Shown in pieces: positions 45,691 to 59,262 of a DNA stretch of 64,000 nt (positions are counted from its first letter, which is position 1; every line of letters starts with the position of its first letter). The DNA comes from Struthidea cinerea (lineage: Eukaryota; Chordata; Aves; Passeriformes; Corcoracidae), in NCBI GenBank assembly GCA_013397865.1, contig VZTI01004082.1, positions 1 through 64,000 on the forward strand. The letters are read 5' to 3'. Position numbers and translations under genes: made by a program. The notes beneath the pieces were generated by a model. That model saw only the letters and a list, made by a program, of their open reading frames with translations. It was not told where the DNA came from and made no database searches.

Positions 45691-48600
45691 AATTTAAAAA
45701 ACAGTAAGAGAGCAAGGAAGGGACTGAAGTTTGGAAGTGTAGAGAGATGAGGAGAGAAATGAAAGAAAATAGTAGTAATAGAAGTGAAGCTACTTGCAAA
45801 AAGAAGGAAAATGATGGTACCATAATGATGGAATACTTTCTAGTCCATTCATAACTGAGGATATTAGAAAAACATCTGTTAGTCATAACAGTTTAACTTA
45901 GGAGGCCCAGAAAATAACCATTCAGGAGTTTCAAAATTGTTGTCTATGCAGATCTCTGGCCTGCTGATGCTTTTTAATGACTTGAGGAAAATAAGAGCTA
46001 TAATTCCCACAGATCCAAAGAATTCTAATACCCAGTCTGCACTCTGAAAGGACAAGTAACATGCCTACATGCTAGTTTCATTATAAGTCCTGGGCAAAAT
46101 AAAAACCTGAAACTAGGCTCATATAATCCAACAAAAGACAGCAGACAGCACTGTAACGAAGGATTATCTGCATAGCTTTTCAGAGGATAGGTTCTTTCCT
46201 TAGTGGCACCTTTGTGGGCTGAAAAATGCAGATGAGTAGACATAATAAACGCCAAAATTCTGTCAGATAGTTGACTTAGTATGACACTCCTATTAAAAGC
46301 TAAATTCAAAGAAAGCATGCTATATAGATGTATTAATGCAGAACAAGCTACTCAGGGAGGAAATGGACATTTCAACTCTTTCCATCTTCAAATCACTTTC
46401 AGATTCCATTTGGAACAGCTCTTTTACATCGGCTTCATCAAACACAACATGGGCTCAAATGGAACTCCAAGCAGCCTCTGCTGAGGCATACTGAAATACA
46501 GACCAACTGATTTGTAATGTTCAGATCAAACAGCTCTTTTCAACCCCAAATTATGAAACTATCTTATGATGTGGACAAATCTATTGAAAGAATAAATGAA
46601 AGATCAGAGTCATATCAAAAGGTATGCTATGAAAATACTCAGATTGTGAGATACTAATAGACTCAAGAGAATGCAAAGGGCTTAAAATGGGTCCCTTACA
46701 TGGTGGCAGAGGAAGAACAGGTTTTAACAACATATTTTTACCTATGCAAGTAACTTTCTGGTCCCTTAGGTAGCTAGTTACATTAAATTTCTCCCTCTTT
46801 CATAACAGCAACAAAATTGCATCATCTCTGAACAAAGATGCTCATCTCCTAATTCCAGCTGGAGGCAGCATGCAGCCACAGTCAGCAGTCTAAACTGAAA
46901 TAGAGGAAAGAGACAAAGAAGGATAAATAGAGACACAGGATACAAGTCAAAACTGACAGACATTTGAACCTTGTCAAGTGACAGCTTGGCAGTTCAGGGA
47001 TGGCCCATCCAGGCTACTGAGCCTGGAAAAGCTACATGTGCTTTTACATACGAAAGCTACAGTGCTTTCTTCCATTAACCAAATTGTGCCTTGAAATGAT
47101 GGCAAGGCATACAAATACCTATCAACAAGGTGTATTTAGAAAAATAATTCCAATTTCCACTCATGTAGACTTTCTACATGAGGGATGGAGTCCAAGGAAA
47201 GAAAAGAGGAGAACCCAGGGTCACGGGAAGCTGTCAGCTCAGGAAGAAGCCCCTTGCAAGGTGAAGACAAGACAATACAGAAAACACTTTGTCTCCATGG
47301 GACATTGGGATTGGGGTGATGTAGACTTTACCTAAATTACCTAAGCAGAGAGAGCCTCTTCCTGCAACCTTTTTGATGCTCCATGCTTTTCATCTAAACT
47401 TTAAGCAGAATTTTAGCTTGTAAACTAGGTTTGTATCATAATCTATTCCTTAATATCTTTGTTGTAGAGCATTCATCAATCAATAATATTCTTAATTAAA
47501 GTGAGAGGCTTTTGGAAGCTATGCATTTTCCTTTATATTTACACAAAATCTGTAATATATCTACAAAATGTGTATGCAAAGAAAACATCACATTGCTTAA
47601 AAGGAAAGGTTTCCAAAACCTCTCTGCTACCCTAAAATATGTGTTTTAGGACTTCAGAGGATTTCTGATGTCTCTTCCTCTCTTAATCCCATTCTTTTCC
47701 AAAACTGGAAACTTATATAGCCAAAGACATTGCTGAACTTTTGGATGACATGAGACTTCAAATGAGTGACAACCTATTCCATAAATACGTAGTCTGTAAA
47801 AGACTTGTGTATTTGACTGAAAACTCAGGTGTAAGAGTTCACCTCTCTTTTAATGCTAGGCACACTGGTCAGTACAAGCTCTACAGCAAAAAGACACAAC
47901 AGAGAGACACAGTGGCAGGTACAAAACCTGCAGTTATCAGCAACACAGCAGCTACAGAAGAAAACATCTCAGTCACACAGTTACAATGCTCACCAACATA
48001 GAAAAACATTCACTTCATCAGCATGTCGAAGATAACATGAACAAATTAAAATCACTTAACCTCCCACCTGTTCTGGGATTTCCTACTCATTGAGTCACCT
48101 CCAATATAATTAACGCTTAACATCATAAAGACTTTTGCTTCAAATTTCCCAACTTTTGCACAAAATAGAGAATTATGTTCATTTAAAGGTGAAAGGTGTC
48201 ACAAGACATACATAGTCAGAAAAAAACCCCAAAAAACTTAACAGTACTCGGAGAACTGAAGCCACTTTATTACATTTATACAGAAGACAGCCCGATTTGG
48301 CAACAGTGCACTTCAGTTTTAAAATGCATAGAGGAAATCTCAGAAGCTAAACTGAAGAAAACTACACCTAATTTCTGGGGGGGAAAAAATTTAAAAATGA
48401 AAAAAAAAAAAAAAATTACTCCAAGAGCCAGAATACAAGTTATAATTAAAGAAGTCCCAATTCTAGATTAGGTGTTCCAGGAGAAACCCAGCATGCATAT
48501 TAAGCTTTACAGAGGGAAAGGAAAACTTTTTAGACAGGTCAGTTTTAGTAAAAGACAACTGAAGAAACACTCACATGCAACCTGCATTTAATACCTGATT

Positions 48601-51600
48601 TCAAAAGAATCTTTTGCTTTGAAGAATGCTGTAGGACAGTAAAGATGTTTGGAGAACCAAATCCACTTTAAAGGATCTGAGCAACTTTGTACATTCCTTT
48701 GCTAAAATCCCACATGAATTTTTCATTTAAAGCAATGTTTTCCCCCAAATTCCTTTGTTTTGTTCTCTTTTTTTTTTTCAATTCCAGGGTCTCCAAAATA
48801 TAATGGTTCTCGAAATGGTCCTCTTTTTAGGTCTAGTAGTGGGTCTCCAGATAGTAAGGAAGCTTCTGATGACGGTTGATAAAAGCTGGATTTTCCACTA
48901 GCTCTATTTTTACCTTGCCACAGTGAGAAGCAATGAGATGAATGACAAATCAAGGGTTCTCTCCAATCTGCAAACTCTTCCTCCTCCCTGTTACAGGCAG
49001 GACTGAACATCTCTAAGGCAATGGCAACGTGTGGGAGATGAGAGCATACATTACATTCAAGGGTTGCCAGCACAGCTACAAAGTGCAAGATGAAACCAGC
49101 ACACAGCTGCACCTTTTGGAAGGGTTCTCAGTAAAAAGATATAGAGTTGGTACCTGGCAATGACAAGTGGAAATTTAAAGCTGCAATTTGGCTTCAGATG
49201 CTTCTGAGACATATTTTTCATGACTGCTAGAAGAAGAATGAAATTGAAAAATATATATAATACAGCTCCTTAGAATGTACAGTACATACCATGAAAGGAG
49301 TTTAGTTTCTAAACACTTACAGGAACTATATACTAACTCTACTTGAATTTAACTTTGAGTTAAGATTACTCCATGAATGTTCTTATTTTTCTAGAAATGG
49401 CATTAAAGTTTGTGCACACATTCTGCTTTTGATGACAACAAATTCTACTATTTGAGAGCTCAGGTCTTAAGATGATAATAATACTTATGGTACATGCAGA
49501 TATACTCTTTATGCACGCAGTTGTATCCACTAACATAATGATTTTCTATAGATTTACATATGTCCTTGTTTGAAAGTCATACAGTAACTCCAGACATGAA
49601 AGGTTTTACCAGTACTTAAATCAGCTACATTAAACATAAGCATATTAATTAATGCAGAAGAGGAAATGCATAGGTAAGGATCAGGGTCAAGCAAGTTGTG
49701 ATAATGCTCCAACAAGATTAGCCAACAAACTGTAAAGAAATGATGGCTGCTCAAGCACCTAAAATACTTCCGCCAGTGGCACCTTCAGTATAATGCATTA
49801 CCAGCTGTGGACAATGGAGGGTTTCCTACAAAGTTCAACACCCATGCTTTGCTATTGAAAATTCTGGGAATTACAGGAGCTTACCTTCTTGATTGAAATA
49901 CTATTATTTCAGCAGTTATGTACTCTAGGTACGGGAAATGGAATTCAAACAATGTTCCACTATTACCCACTATTATCACCTATCTTCCTTGAAATAGAAT
50001 CCGAATTTCAATAGGGATCCATAATGGCTGAATTCAACTGCTTAACAGTATACAATGTTGAATTCCAGTGAAGATGCATAGAAAATGGGGGCAGCTTGGC
50101 AGTTCTGCAGGGCCTTTCAGGCAGTGGTATGTATTGAGCAGTCCCATGTACTCCTCCAGGGTGCTGGCTGCTAGTGACCCCCATATCAGAGACAGCAGAG
50201 CTTGAGGAGATTGCACTGGGAACACACCAAAAGCCGTCCCTGAGGAAACACAGGTTAAGATCCTGGAAAAGAGGAAAGCACTGGGAGGTACTGCCACACA
50301 GATGATGGCAAAACCTGAAGCTTCTCATGGCCTTGTGGTGGCAGCTGGTACAGATGCTGAAGCAGCCGTCTCAGCACCTGCTCTTATCAGCTGGGAAAGA
50401 AAAGGCCACATGAGCCTCACAACACGTCAGAGTGAAAGGAGCCTTACTGACATAAAACTCTTAACTCTTAGTGAAAGGGAATTCTGTGATCCACCGTATG
50501 TTTCTCAATAGTCATAAAAAGTAGCAAGTTCCTGCAAAAAGTTTCAGTACAACAGTGTGAAAGATTAAAAAAAACCCAAACTCTAAACTCTATGGAGAAA
50601 TTTCCCATAGAAATCTGTGCTTTGGGTTCAGTGTCAGACCAACACAGAAGATAAGTCTGGTCTTACAATTAAATACCAAAGAACAACTCACTCTGAGATT
50701 TGAAGACCGCAACCTTGCCTTGACATTTGCATTTTCAGATGACCTAATGGTATTTACCACAAGAACAATGTTCAGAGCTGCCCAACTGCCATTAGCAAAA
50801 GGTTTTCACTGGGCAAAGATGAAAGACAGAAAGGTGAGAGTGAAGACAAAGTCAATGTCACTGTGTGTCTCACATAAATCAAGGACAGCAATAGATAGTA
50901 AATTCAGCTGCAACTGTTGCTAGAGAATACCTCTCCTTAGCCCCTACTGAGATGATTTGGTTTGGCTATAGTTTGAAAACACCACTTAAAGTCAGGAGGA
51001 AGACATGTTCAGGGCTCAACCACCTTCTCCAGTACTAGTTTAATTAGAAAGATTTTAAAACACAACACTGTTCATGGAAAAATATGGAAGAGATTTAAGC
51101 TTTTGTGAATTTGACACATCATTACAAGTGGCTTGGTAAGTCTGTCAACTATTACTTGTCTCTTTTGTGAGATGTCATCAGTCAGGCAGACTGCAGACTC
51201 AGAATACCACAGAAGCCTTGGCAGTAGAGAAGACTAGATTAAAGACAACTGAAGACAGGTGAAAAGTATTGCGGCACTAGAAAAAGAAATGGTCATGCCC
51301 ACCAACACTATGAGCCTTTGGGCTTAAAAGAAGTTCATTTAAATGGAGGCAGAAAAATGTCTGAGACTCAGGATTTATTGTGATATGAATGGCCCCGGAG
51401 TTATGAAAAAGAATAGGGAAATGATGCCTGCTGGTGACTTTAAATGACTGGGGGACAACTGGAAAGTTGAATGAAAATACCACCATTTTATAATCCTTGA
51501 ATATTATGTACCCAGCACAGTCTGCTTCTTCCACTGGTCACTAGGTGCTGGGTATGAACATGAGGACAAAGTGGGAACTGGATTTAGATGTTCTCTGTTA

Positions 51601-54600
51601 ACAGAGAAGATCTTAGCCAGGAAATACGTATCTGTACTGAGAAAACGATTTATTTCATCTGCTGTCATTCCTCTTTTTACTTTGTCTTCCATGGAGAAAC
51701 ATCTGAATAAAGCAGAACAGAATAAAGCTTTCCTAAGGCATCTCAGTGACAACATTTAACCCTCACAGCTAAACAGTATTCTGACAATACACTTTCAGAC
51801 TTCAAATATCTTTGTAAAGCATTCATACTTCTACTGTGATCCTACATCAGTAACACCGAGTGACAACAACTTATCCGACGGGCTTATTCCAAAAGGATGA
51901 CAACAGCAGTTCTCACAAGCACGATCTTCTGACTCATCAGTCCCAGTTTACTGCTCAAAACAAAGCCAACATCTACAGATTCCTCTGTGTAAGGTAGGTA
52001 CTAACAACATAGCCTATACACTTGAAAAAGGGCAACTCAAACCAACTTTTACAGAAAAATGTACAAAACTTGTCATAATACTGTGGCACTTAACAGAATA
52101 AGGCAGTCATTTTTTCAGAAGGACAAACACATGCATATTAAGATTGGGCCGTTTATCGTCCAACCCACTAAATCTAAGAGGGTCAGAATAAAAACTGAAT
52201 GTTACTCCATTTCATCCTAGCTACATATAGTATGTCAAAAAGACACAGTTACCTGCATAAATCAATGCTGTAACTGAGACCAATAAAATACTTCGCCTAG
52301 ATACTTCCCAGGGTTATCAGCTCACATGCAAGCAATGCTCTGGTTGATAAAGTATCATGTGCATGGTGACTATGCAGGGCATTTTGGGGGGCCAGGAGAA
52401 CTAATTCCTCTCTTCATCTGAGTTTATGAAGTTGTGCCAGCTGCACTCTCAGGGCTAAAAAGAACAAGGGGCAACTACATGAAAAGGGGTGAAACAACCC
52501 CTGGTAAATACAGGTTAGTACAAGAAAATAATCCATGAGGAATAGATGGCAGGACTAGGCAGAAAAAAGCTCTAATTTGATCTAGAAACTCTTACTTCAT
52601 AACATATCAATTATCTGAAAGAAATACAGGATCTTTTTAACCTTCTCTGTCACAAAAATGAATACTTGTCCTAGAGCTGCTACACTAATCAACTAAGAAT
52701 TCCTCTAACACAAAGCAAAATGAAAGCAGGGAGAGAAAGAACAAAGAGATTGTGTCTGGCTTGAGGAAAGTTTAGTTGCAGAGATAAGCAGAAAAACAAA
52801 ACCACAAAGCAACATAGTATAGAGAACTATATTCCTTTATAACAGTTTAATACTTTTAATAGTCTGATAATCATGTTTCACACTTATTAATTTATAATAT
52901 TTCATAAAGCCCTATTTCTATCATCAGTTGAAAGGGAAGTGATAATGTCTGTACTGGGAAGGAATTCTGTACATAATATTCTATCAGATTAAACCTCAGT
53001 AACTTTATGAATTATGAGCTGTCAGACACTTTTCTCATCTGCTACAGAACATACTTCTTAGAAATAGAAGCTATAATTAAGACAACAGATGTTCTTTGTT
53101 GGCTTCATCTGAAGCATGGATAATTTTTAAAAAGCAGCCTGTAGTTAAGACAGTATTCTGCTTCCCTCTATGGGTGAGCTTTTGCAATACCCCTTTTTCA
53201 AACAGAATTGAATTTAAAGTTTGAAATGGCTGCAACTATTTACAACTATTATTAACACGATTAGAAAACATGAGCAGTACTGTTCTGAGGAAAAAAATAT
53301 TAACTAAGTAAAATATTCTGGCATGCAGTACACTGCATTATAATGCCATACATAATACACAAATGGTTTTGCAAAAGAAACTCCCACCCCCAAAAAGCAA
53401 GGAAGAGATGGGAAAACCACCTGCTCATTCAACTCTTCTTTCACTGATCTGTGAGATAAACAGAAAGAATAAAATAAGAAATAAGCAAGAATGTAGTAAA
53501 AGATGTCTTTCTGCTTCTAAGTAGAAAGGGCACTCAAGAAGCTGAGGACAACAGAGTGTGGGTCAGGATAGACATTGCTGGAGCTGAAACCCAAGCAGGC
53601 TGGTGCTGGGACTTTGACACTGCTGGCTTCCAGGAGAGGGGCATCTCACTTCCCTCACGTGGTCCAGAGCATTGGCACAGCTTGAGGCTTCCCATGCTTT
53701 TCTCAGGCATGGCAGGCTGGCAAGTAATTCTTTCTTACCCTTCACTCTCAGGGATCACCCCAAGCCCTGCGTGACATGCAGAACCACAGCAGTAGTAGTG
53801 TTCTCCCACTCCCTACGAGCATCACTTTAAATGGAAGGACAGGTTAGTATCTCTAAATAGAACAAGCCAGCATGGACTTCAGAGCATGATTCCAAGGACA
53901 GAGAAAAAAATATTTTAATAAGCAAACACCTGTTTTTCATGTCTTGTTGACATCTGCAGCTTCCCTGCCAGGAGTTTTCAGTCAGAGAGATATCAGCAGA
54001 TGAGATGTAAAGTGTGATGCAGAATTACTGTACCAAATTACTGCATCACCACATGCAAGGAGATGATGACAGAGATGACCGAAAGGAAGGAATGGGACAG
54101 AGTCAACCAAGCAGGTGGACCAATAAAGTGCAAAACTGCCTTTTTCATGAAGTAAGGCTTGTTATATTCCCTCCTCCTCCTTCAGGATTGCTGTTCCAGG
54201 ACTAGAAACGAGCTGAGATCTGCAAGAATTTGAGTAACTCGGCCTGCTCAGTTCTCCTCGGAGACACTAACTGACAATTTCAGCTTCTGGCAGTGGTTCG
54301 ACATGAAACCATACATGCTATCAAGAAGGGAAATATGTAACACTGAATGTTCAAGTGTAGTGTGGATAGTGCTGGCGTGAGGACAAACAGCACATTCCAC
54401 CGGCAGCTGCATCTTGTGACTTACTTATCAAGTTCCTGGTGCTTCAGTGTTATTATTACCATTAAAAATCCAGATTTTAGTAGTGGTATATAGAAGTTCT
54501 TATTAGACAGAATTTTGATAGTTCTCTAAACAAAACCTCCCTTACTGGTATTATGATTAACTATACATTCCCTTAGAACTGTTGCCAGCTGCCTTCCCAC

Positions 54601-55140
54601 AAACTACCTCATCTTTCCCAAGGATATTTATGCCATGACTTCTATTAACTTCTGCACTCTAGACTTTTTTTTTAGTAAAGCGACAGTGAAACTTTAGTAA
54701 AAATATAATTTATTCTAAAGTGACTAGAGGTAAGTCAATACAATTACATGGTACTTTTGCTACAATCACTCTATAAGGAATCAGCAGCAAAGCTCCCTCT
54801 GATGCCTGCTATACTACACAGACACATTAACAAAACTACATTGTGACAGCATCAAGACCACCACCAAGGTCAAGAACTCAAGACCACAAACACTAAGGCT
54901 GCATGTGCAATTTCAGTTCATGCTTTTGTCTCTTTTCATAGAATGATACAGAATTTTTCCCAAGAAATTACACTGCCCATTTCAGTGCACAAAGACCAGA
55001 GCTCTCAAAGGATAAAACTCAGCTGAAGAACTGAGTAATTTAGTACCTGGGATATTATCTAGATTGTACAAGGACACATGGTCATGCAGTAGGCTTATCT
55101 TCTCCTGTTTATTTTCCTTTTCAAGCCTGAATTTTCTATC

Positions 55141-55210
55141 ATCTCATCTCATCTCATCTCATCTCATCTCATCTCATCTCATCTCATCTCATCTCATCTC
55201 ATCTCATCTC
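55141..55210. repeat. (ATCTC)14 microsatellite
   Basis: Fourteen perfect ATCTC units on the plus strand, with partial units on both sides. The repetitive LISSHLISSH peptide in the plus frame comes from this. A perfect array this long is likely length-polymorphic. Confidence 0.97.
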
Positions 55211-58200
55211 AATCTCAACACAGCTTCCCATGTAAAAGTATTTTGGTCCACAATTTGTTCTTGAGTTCTTCCCAGCAAGTGGGAGAGGAAATACCTATTT
55301 GGTTTTTCCTGGAAATGTTTGACACATAGGAGAGAGGCAGTTGCCTATCTTTCAAGGGAAAGAATGCTGAGGTCCATCTCAGGAGGCACTTGAAAATTTT
55401 GGTTCTGGGCAGCCAGTGGAAAGTCATTGTGAGATGATTTCAATGACCTCTATCAGATAAAACTTCACAGACAGAGCAAGTTCATGTGCTGGCACCATTT
55501 TTATTTAAAAGTAGTAACATGTATTTTCTTCTGAGTAGTCTGGTGCTATCCTACAAAGACTACTAACCTCAATTCCCTTTCCACCACTGATGGTGAGAAA
55601 TGGTGCTGCAGCAGCATCTGCTTTTTGTAACCAAGACAGACAGGACTGTGGATGAACCTTCACTATGAGATACCAGGGTTGCTGGAATACTGTTGAGAAT
55701 GACCTGTCCCATCTCTAAAGGATCCTTGTTCCTTATCGCTGTTTCCTTCTTTTTGGTAACATAAAGTTTCTTACACAAGGCCATCACTGGTTTGTGATAG
55801 TATCTCTGCTTGAGGAGCACATTTAAAGCATTCTCCTTTTATTCAATAATCATAATACATAAAAATTCAGGGCAATATGTTGTTTTGGTCTGAAAGAATG
55901 CTTTATTTTGCTACCTTTTTGCTGTAGAGAAACTAATAGGGGACGAATGCCAACAAATCCCTGTCAAACTATCCACAGGCAAGAAATCTAGAAGAAAAGA
56001 ATAGGCTCTTTACAACTGCAAGAAAAAGATAATGTGTATTACTATGCTTGAGAAGTCAAGTTGTTTAGATCTGGAAGATTTACATAAAAGAACGGGCAGA
56101 AGCTGCTGACAGATGAAAGTCAACACTGCTCCTTCATCTTTTGGGAATTATGGGAAACATTTGTAAGTACACAGAAAGTTAAAAATAATGAGTGTATAGC
56201 AGTCACCCAGAAAAAAAATGCAAACAATGGTAGCAGCTCTCCAGCACCACGACTTTTATTCAAAAAACTAATGTGTTTCAAATCAAATCAAACATTTCTC
56301 CTCCTCTAAAAAAAAAAAAAAAGAAAAAAGCAAAAGCTTAGAGCTGTAGCTGTAGCAACAGAATACAGCAGTGCTGAAAGGCAGTCTTGTAAGAAAGTAA
56401 AACTGGGTTAATCCTTACAGCCATTAAACCATGGGGTGATCTGACATAGATACAGAAACAACATTATTAGGAAAATCCCGGACTGAATCTACAGAGAGTT
56501 AATCCCACCATCCTCTTTACCTCCAGATGAAGAAGAAAACTCTAAGTCTGTATGCAGTAAGATTTTTTGACCCATATCATACTCCTGTCGAGATTTCTCT
56601 GCATAGCAATATCAGTGTTATTTTCTTATTCCAGTATATTTCACACTATCAAGATGCTAAATAAAAAGGATGTCATGCATCCAAGTACACGTACTTATTG
56701 CATGAACTTAAAGATCTCTCTTGCATAAATCATTGTTTGCTCACTCTCCACTGCTGAAGTAGCTTTAAATCAGACCTTAGCACTCAAGGTGACAAATGAA
56801 TTTCATGAACCTTTACAAAGCTGTCAGTGTACCAACTGGTTAACTAACTGGCAAAAGACCTTCCTTTGTGTACTGACCAGCACACAGTGTTACGAAATTC
56901 ATATGGTGCAAAAGCTGTTTATAGGAAGTGTATAAGTAAGCTGAAAATAACAACAAAGATGGTGCTCGTGAAAAACTGGCTATGTTTTTATATCACCATC
57001 ACCATCTGCAAGCCAAAGATTAACTGAAGTCAGGGTAAGAAGGTATGGAACAGGATTTCAGTCTGCAATGGGAGCATTCATTTGCAAAGAGACCAAAGGC
57101 AAGAGACAAAGCCTCTCTAAGAGAATCCAAACACTTCAAATCTAAGAAATCCTTTTGTAACCTTACAGTGTTAAGAGTGCCTTGTGATCTACAACAAAGA
57201 AAAAGGTCTCTCTCTTGAAATCCAGCAGTGTGTTGTAAAGAAGTGAGACTGAGCAGAATAGGATGAAATAACTGAAAGAAATATTTTGTAAGGGATCTTG
57301 GAAGGTGTAAGCTGCAGAACGGCAAAACTGGAAAAAACATAAATCTGGTTAAAAACTGACAACATGTTCCCTATGATCTTTAGCTCAGGTGGATCAAATA
57401 AAAGCAGCTCTTTCACGGAATAAATGAGGGAGGCAGAAGCTCTTTTTAGGTCCTCTACAAAGACCCAAGACATGAGCAGGAAGTACTCTGATCCATTGCT
57501 TCCATTCCTTACTTCTGCTACCCGGCAGCTGCCCTACACTGACCTACTCCAGCACAGCGGAATGTGCTGTAGACATTCTCCAACTTCCTTGTAGAAAATT
57601 CACGGGTAACAGGATCAATGCCATCTCTGAACTTGGAGGACTACTAAGTGTATATATGACAAGAAATACTAACATCTTGAATATTTAAGTGCTGCTGGTG
57701 TACAGACCTTCTAGAGGTCACACACCCAAAAAACCAAACCAGTTTTTCCACCATCCTGCTCCTGCCAAAAAAATTAGCTGGTCTTCTAACCCATCCACAT
57801 CTGAAAATATAGTGGCACTATCTATCTATACATCTATCTCAATTTCCACATATGTACGGAGTTTAAAGCAACAATCACTCTGTTGACTTGGAATGTTGCT
57901 TATAGGAGTAATAAAGGAGAAAAAATACATTCCTGACTTGCACAAGATGTGATCAAACATGTGAAAAAGCCTTCTAGCTATGACTCACTAAGAAATGGGT
58001 GGAGGACTGAGAGGCTGAAAGGCTGCTGGCTGGCTGGAGTAAGCCTTCTTCCACACTGGTCTGCATGGACTGAGAATTGGCTATTCTATCAAAATGCCAA
58101 GTATATCATGGTTGTTTTCCTGCTATCCTACTGGGGACGGAGTGGTCGGGGGGTTGAGAGAGAGGGGAAAGAAGAGAAGTCTTACATTTATGGTTTTTTG

Positions 58201-59217
58201 CTTTGTGCTCCAGAGGAATCCCTTGGTCACCTTGCCAGAAGAAAGAACTAGTTACCTTTATTTGGGCCTAGCAGAAGGGAACAACTTCACCTCATTTCAA
58301 TTTACCTTTTCAAATTTATTTATTTGTTTGCTTATTTGAATGTTGGCGATGCCAAAAAGAAAAAGGGTATCTCACTTGACTCCCAGATGGAAAATCATTC
58401 CAAAAAAACCAGTTTCCTGTTGAGAACAGAAGGAAGAGGAATACCTTAATTTTAAACTGACCTAATTTTTTTAACAGGCGTATGACTCCTTGTTTTTAAG
58501 CACAGCTCACATGAACTGCCTGCATGAAGCTGGAAAAACTCACATCCTAATTAGTTCAGATGTGGCAACTTCAGAGAACTTTACTGAGGATTTTACAAGA
58601 TAAAGCTCCTCAAAAATGGCAGATGCAGCAGACAGCTGGTGCAACTCGCCTAAGCTCAGCCATGCTTAGAGGTACCTATTTATTGCAAGACCTGCTACCT
58701 CCCAAAGGATTCTAGTTTTTTCATGGTGAATGTGCCACTAGTAGCCTCTGAAATAATTTAGACATATCAGTATGAGCAATCATCTAAACTGTGGCCTTAT
58801 TTTAAGGGAAATTCCCTTTTATTTTTGTTTTTTGGTGGTTTGGGTTTTTTTAAATAGCATATTTCTTGACCTCTCAGGGGAGCCAGCCCTTCTGCTTCTC
58901 TTTTTCTTGTTTCACTACATAGTCTACTTTTCACCTGTCAGCTTGCCACATTTCAAACCTTGCTCTCAAATTGAAAAGCCTTAGGAAACAGAGCAAGGTG
59001 GCTGGTTATTCTATAATGGCATTCAGCTAGGAGTGAACAGTGCAAAGGACCAAGTGAATATGCTAACCTGTATTGCCTGAGGTTGCAAAGGAAGACATCA
59101 AGAAAGTGCAGAGTGTAAACTTCTCTAGATACACATACTCAAATTGTTTGGCTGCTGCTTCCAAAACCTTGCAGGATTGTTTTGTTCTAAACTTGTATCT
59201 ATAAAGACTGCGTTGAG

Positions 59218-59262
59218 CTTTTGTTTTGTTGTTGGGGTTTTGGTTTTTTTTTTTCCCCAGGA
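59218..59262. repeat. T/G-rich low-complexity tract
   Basis: TTTTGTTTTG, GTTGTTGGGG and a T12 run on the plus strand, similar in character to the tract near 5.9 kb. Confidence 0.8.

Noticed and set aside
51504..51755. 83-codon minus-strand frame containing a protein-like segment (MTADEINRFLSTDTYF)
   Set aside because: No family recognised, no clear splice sites or retrogene hallmarks; best explained as chance in intron 2. A protein search would settle it.
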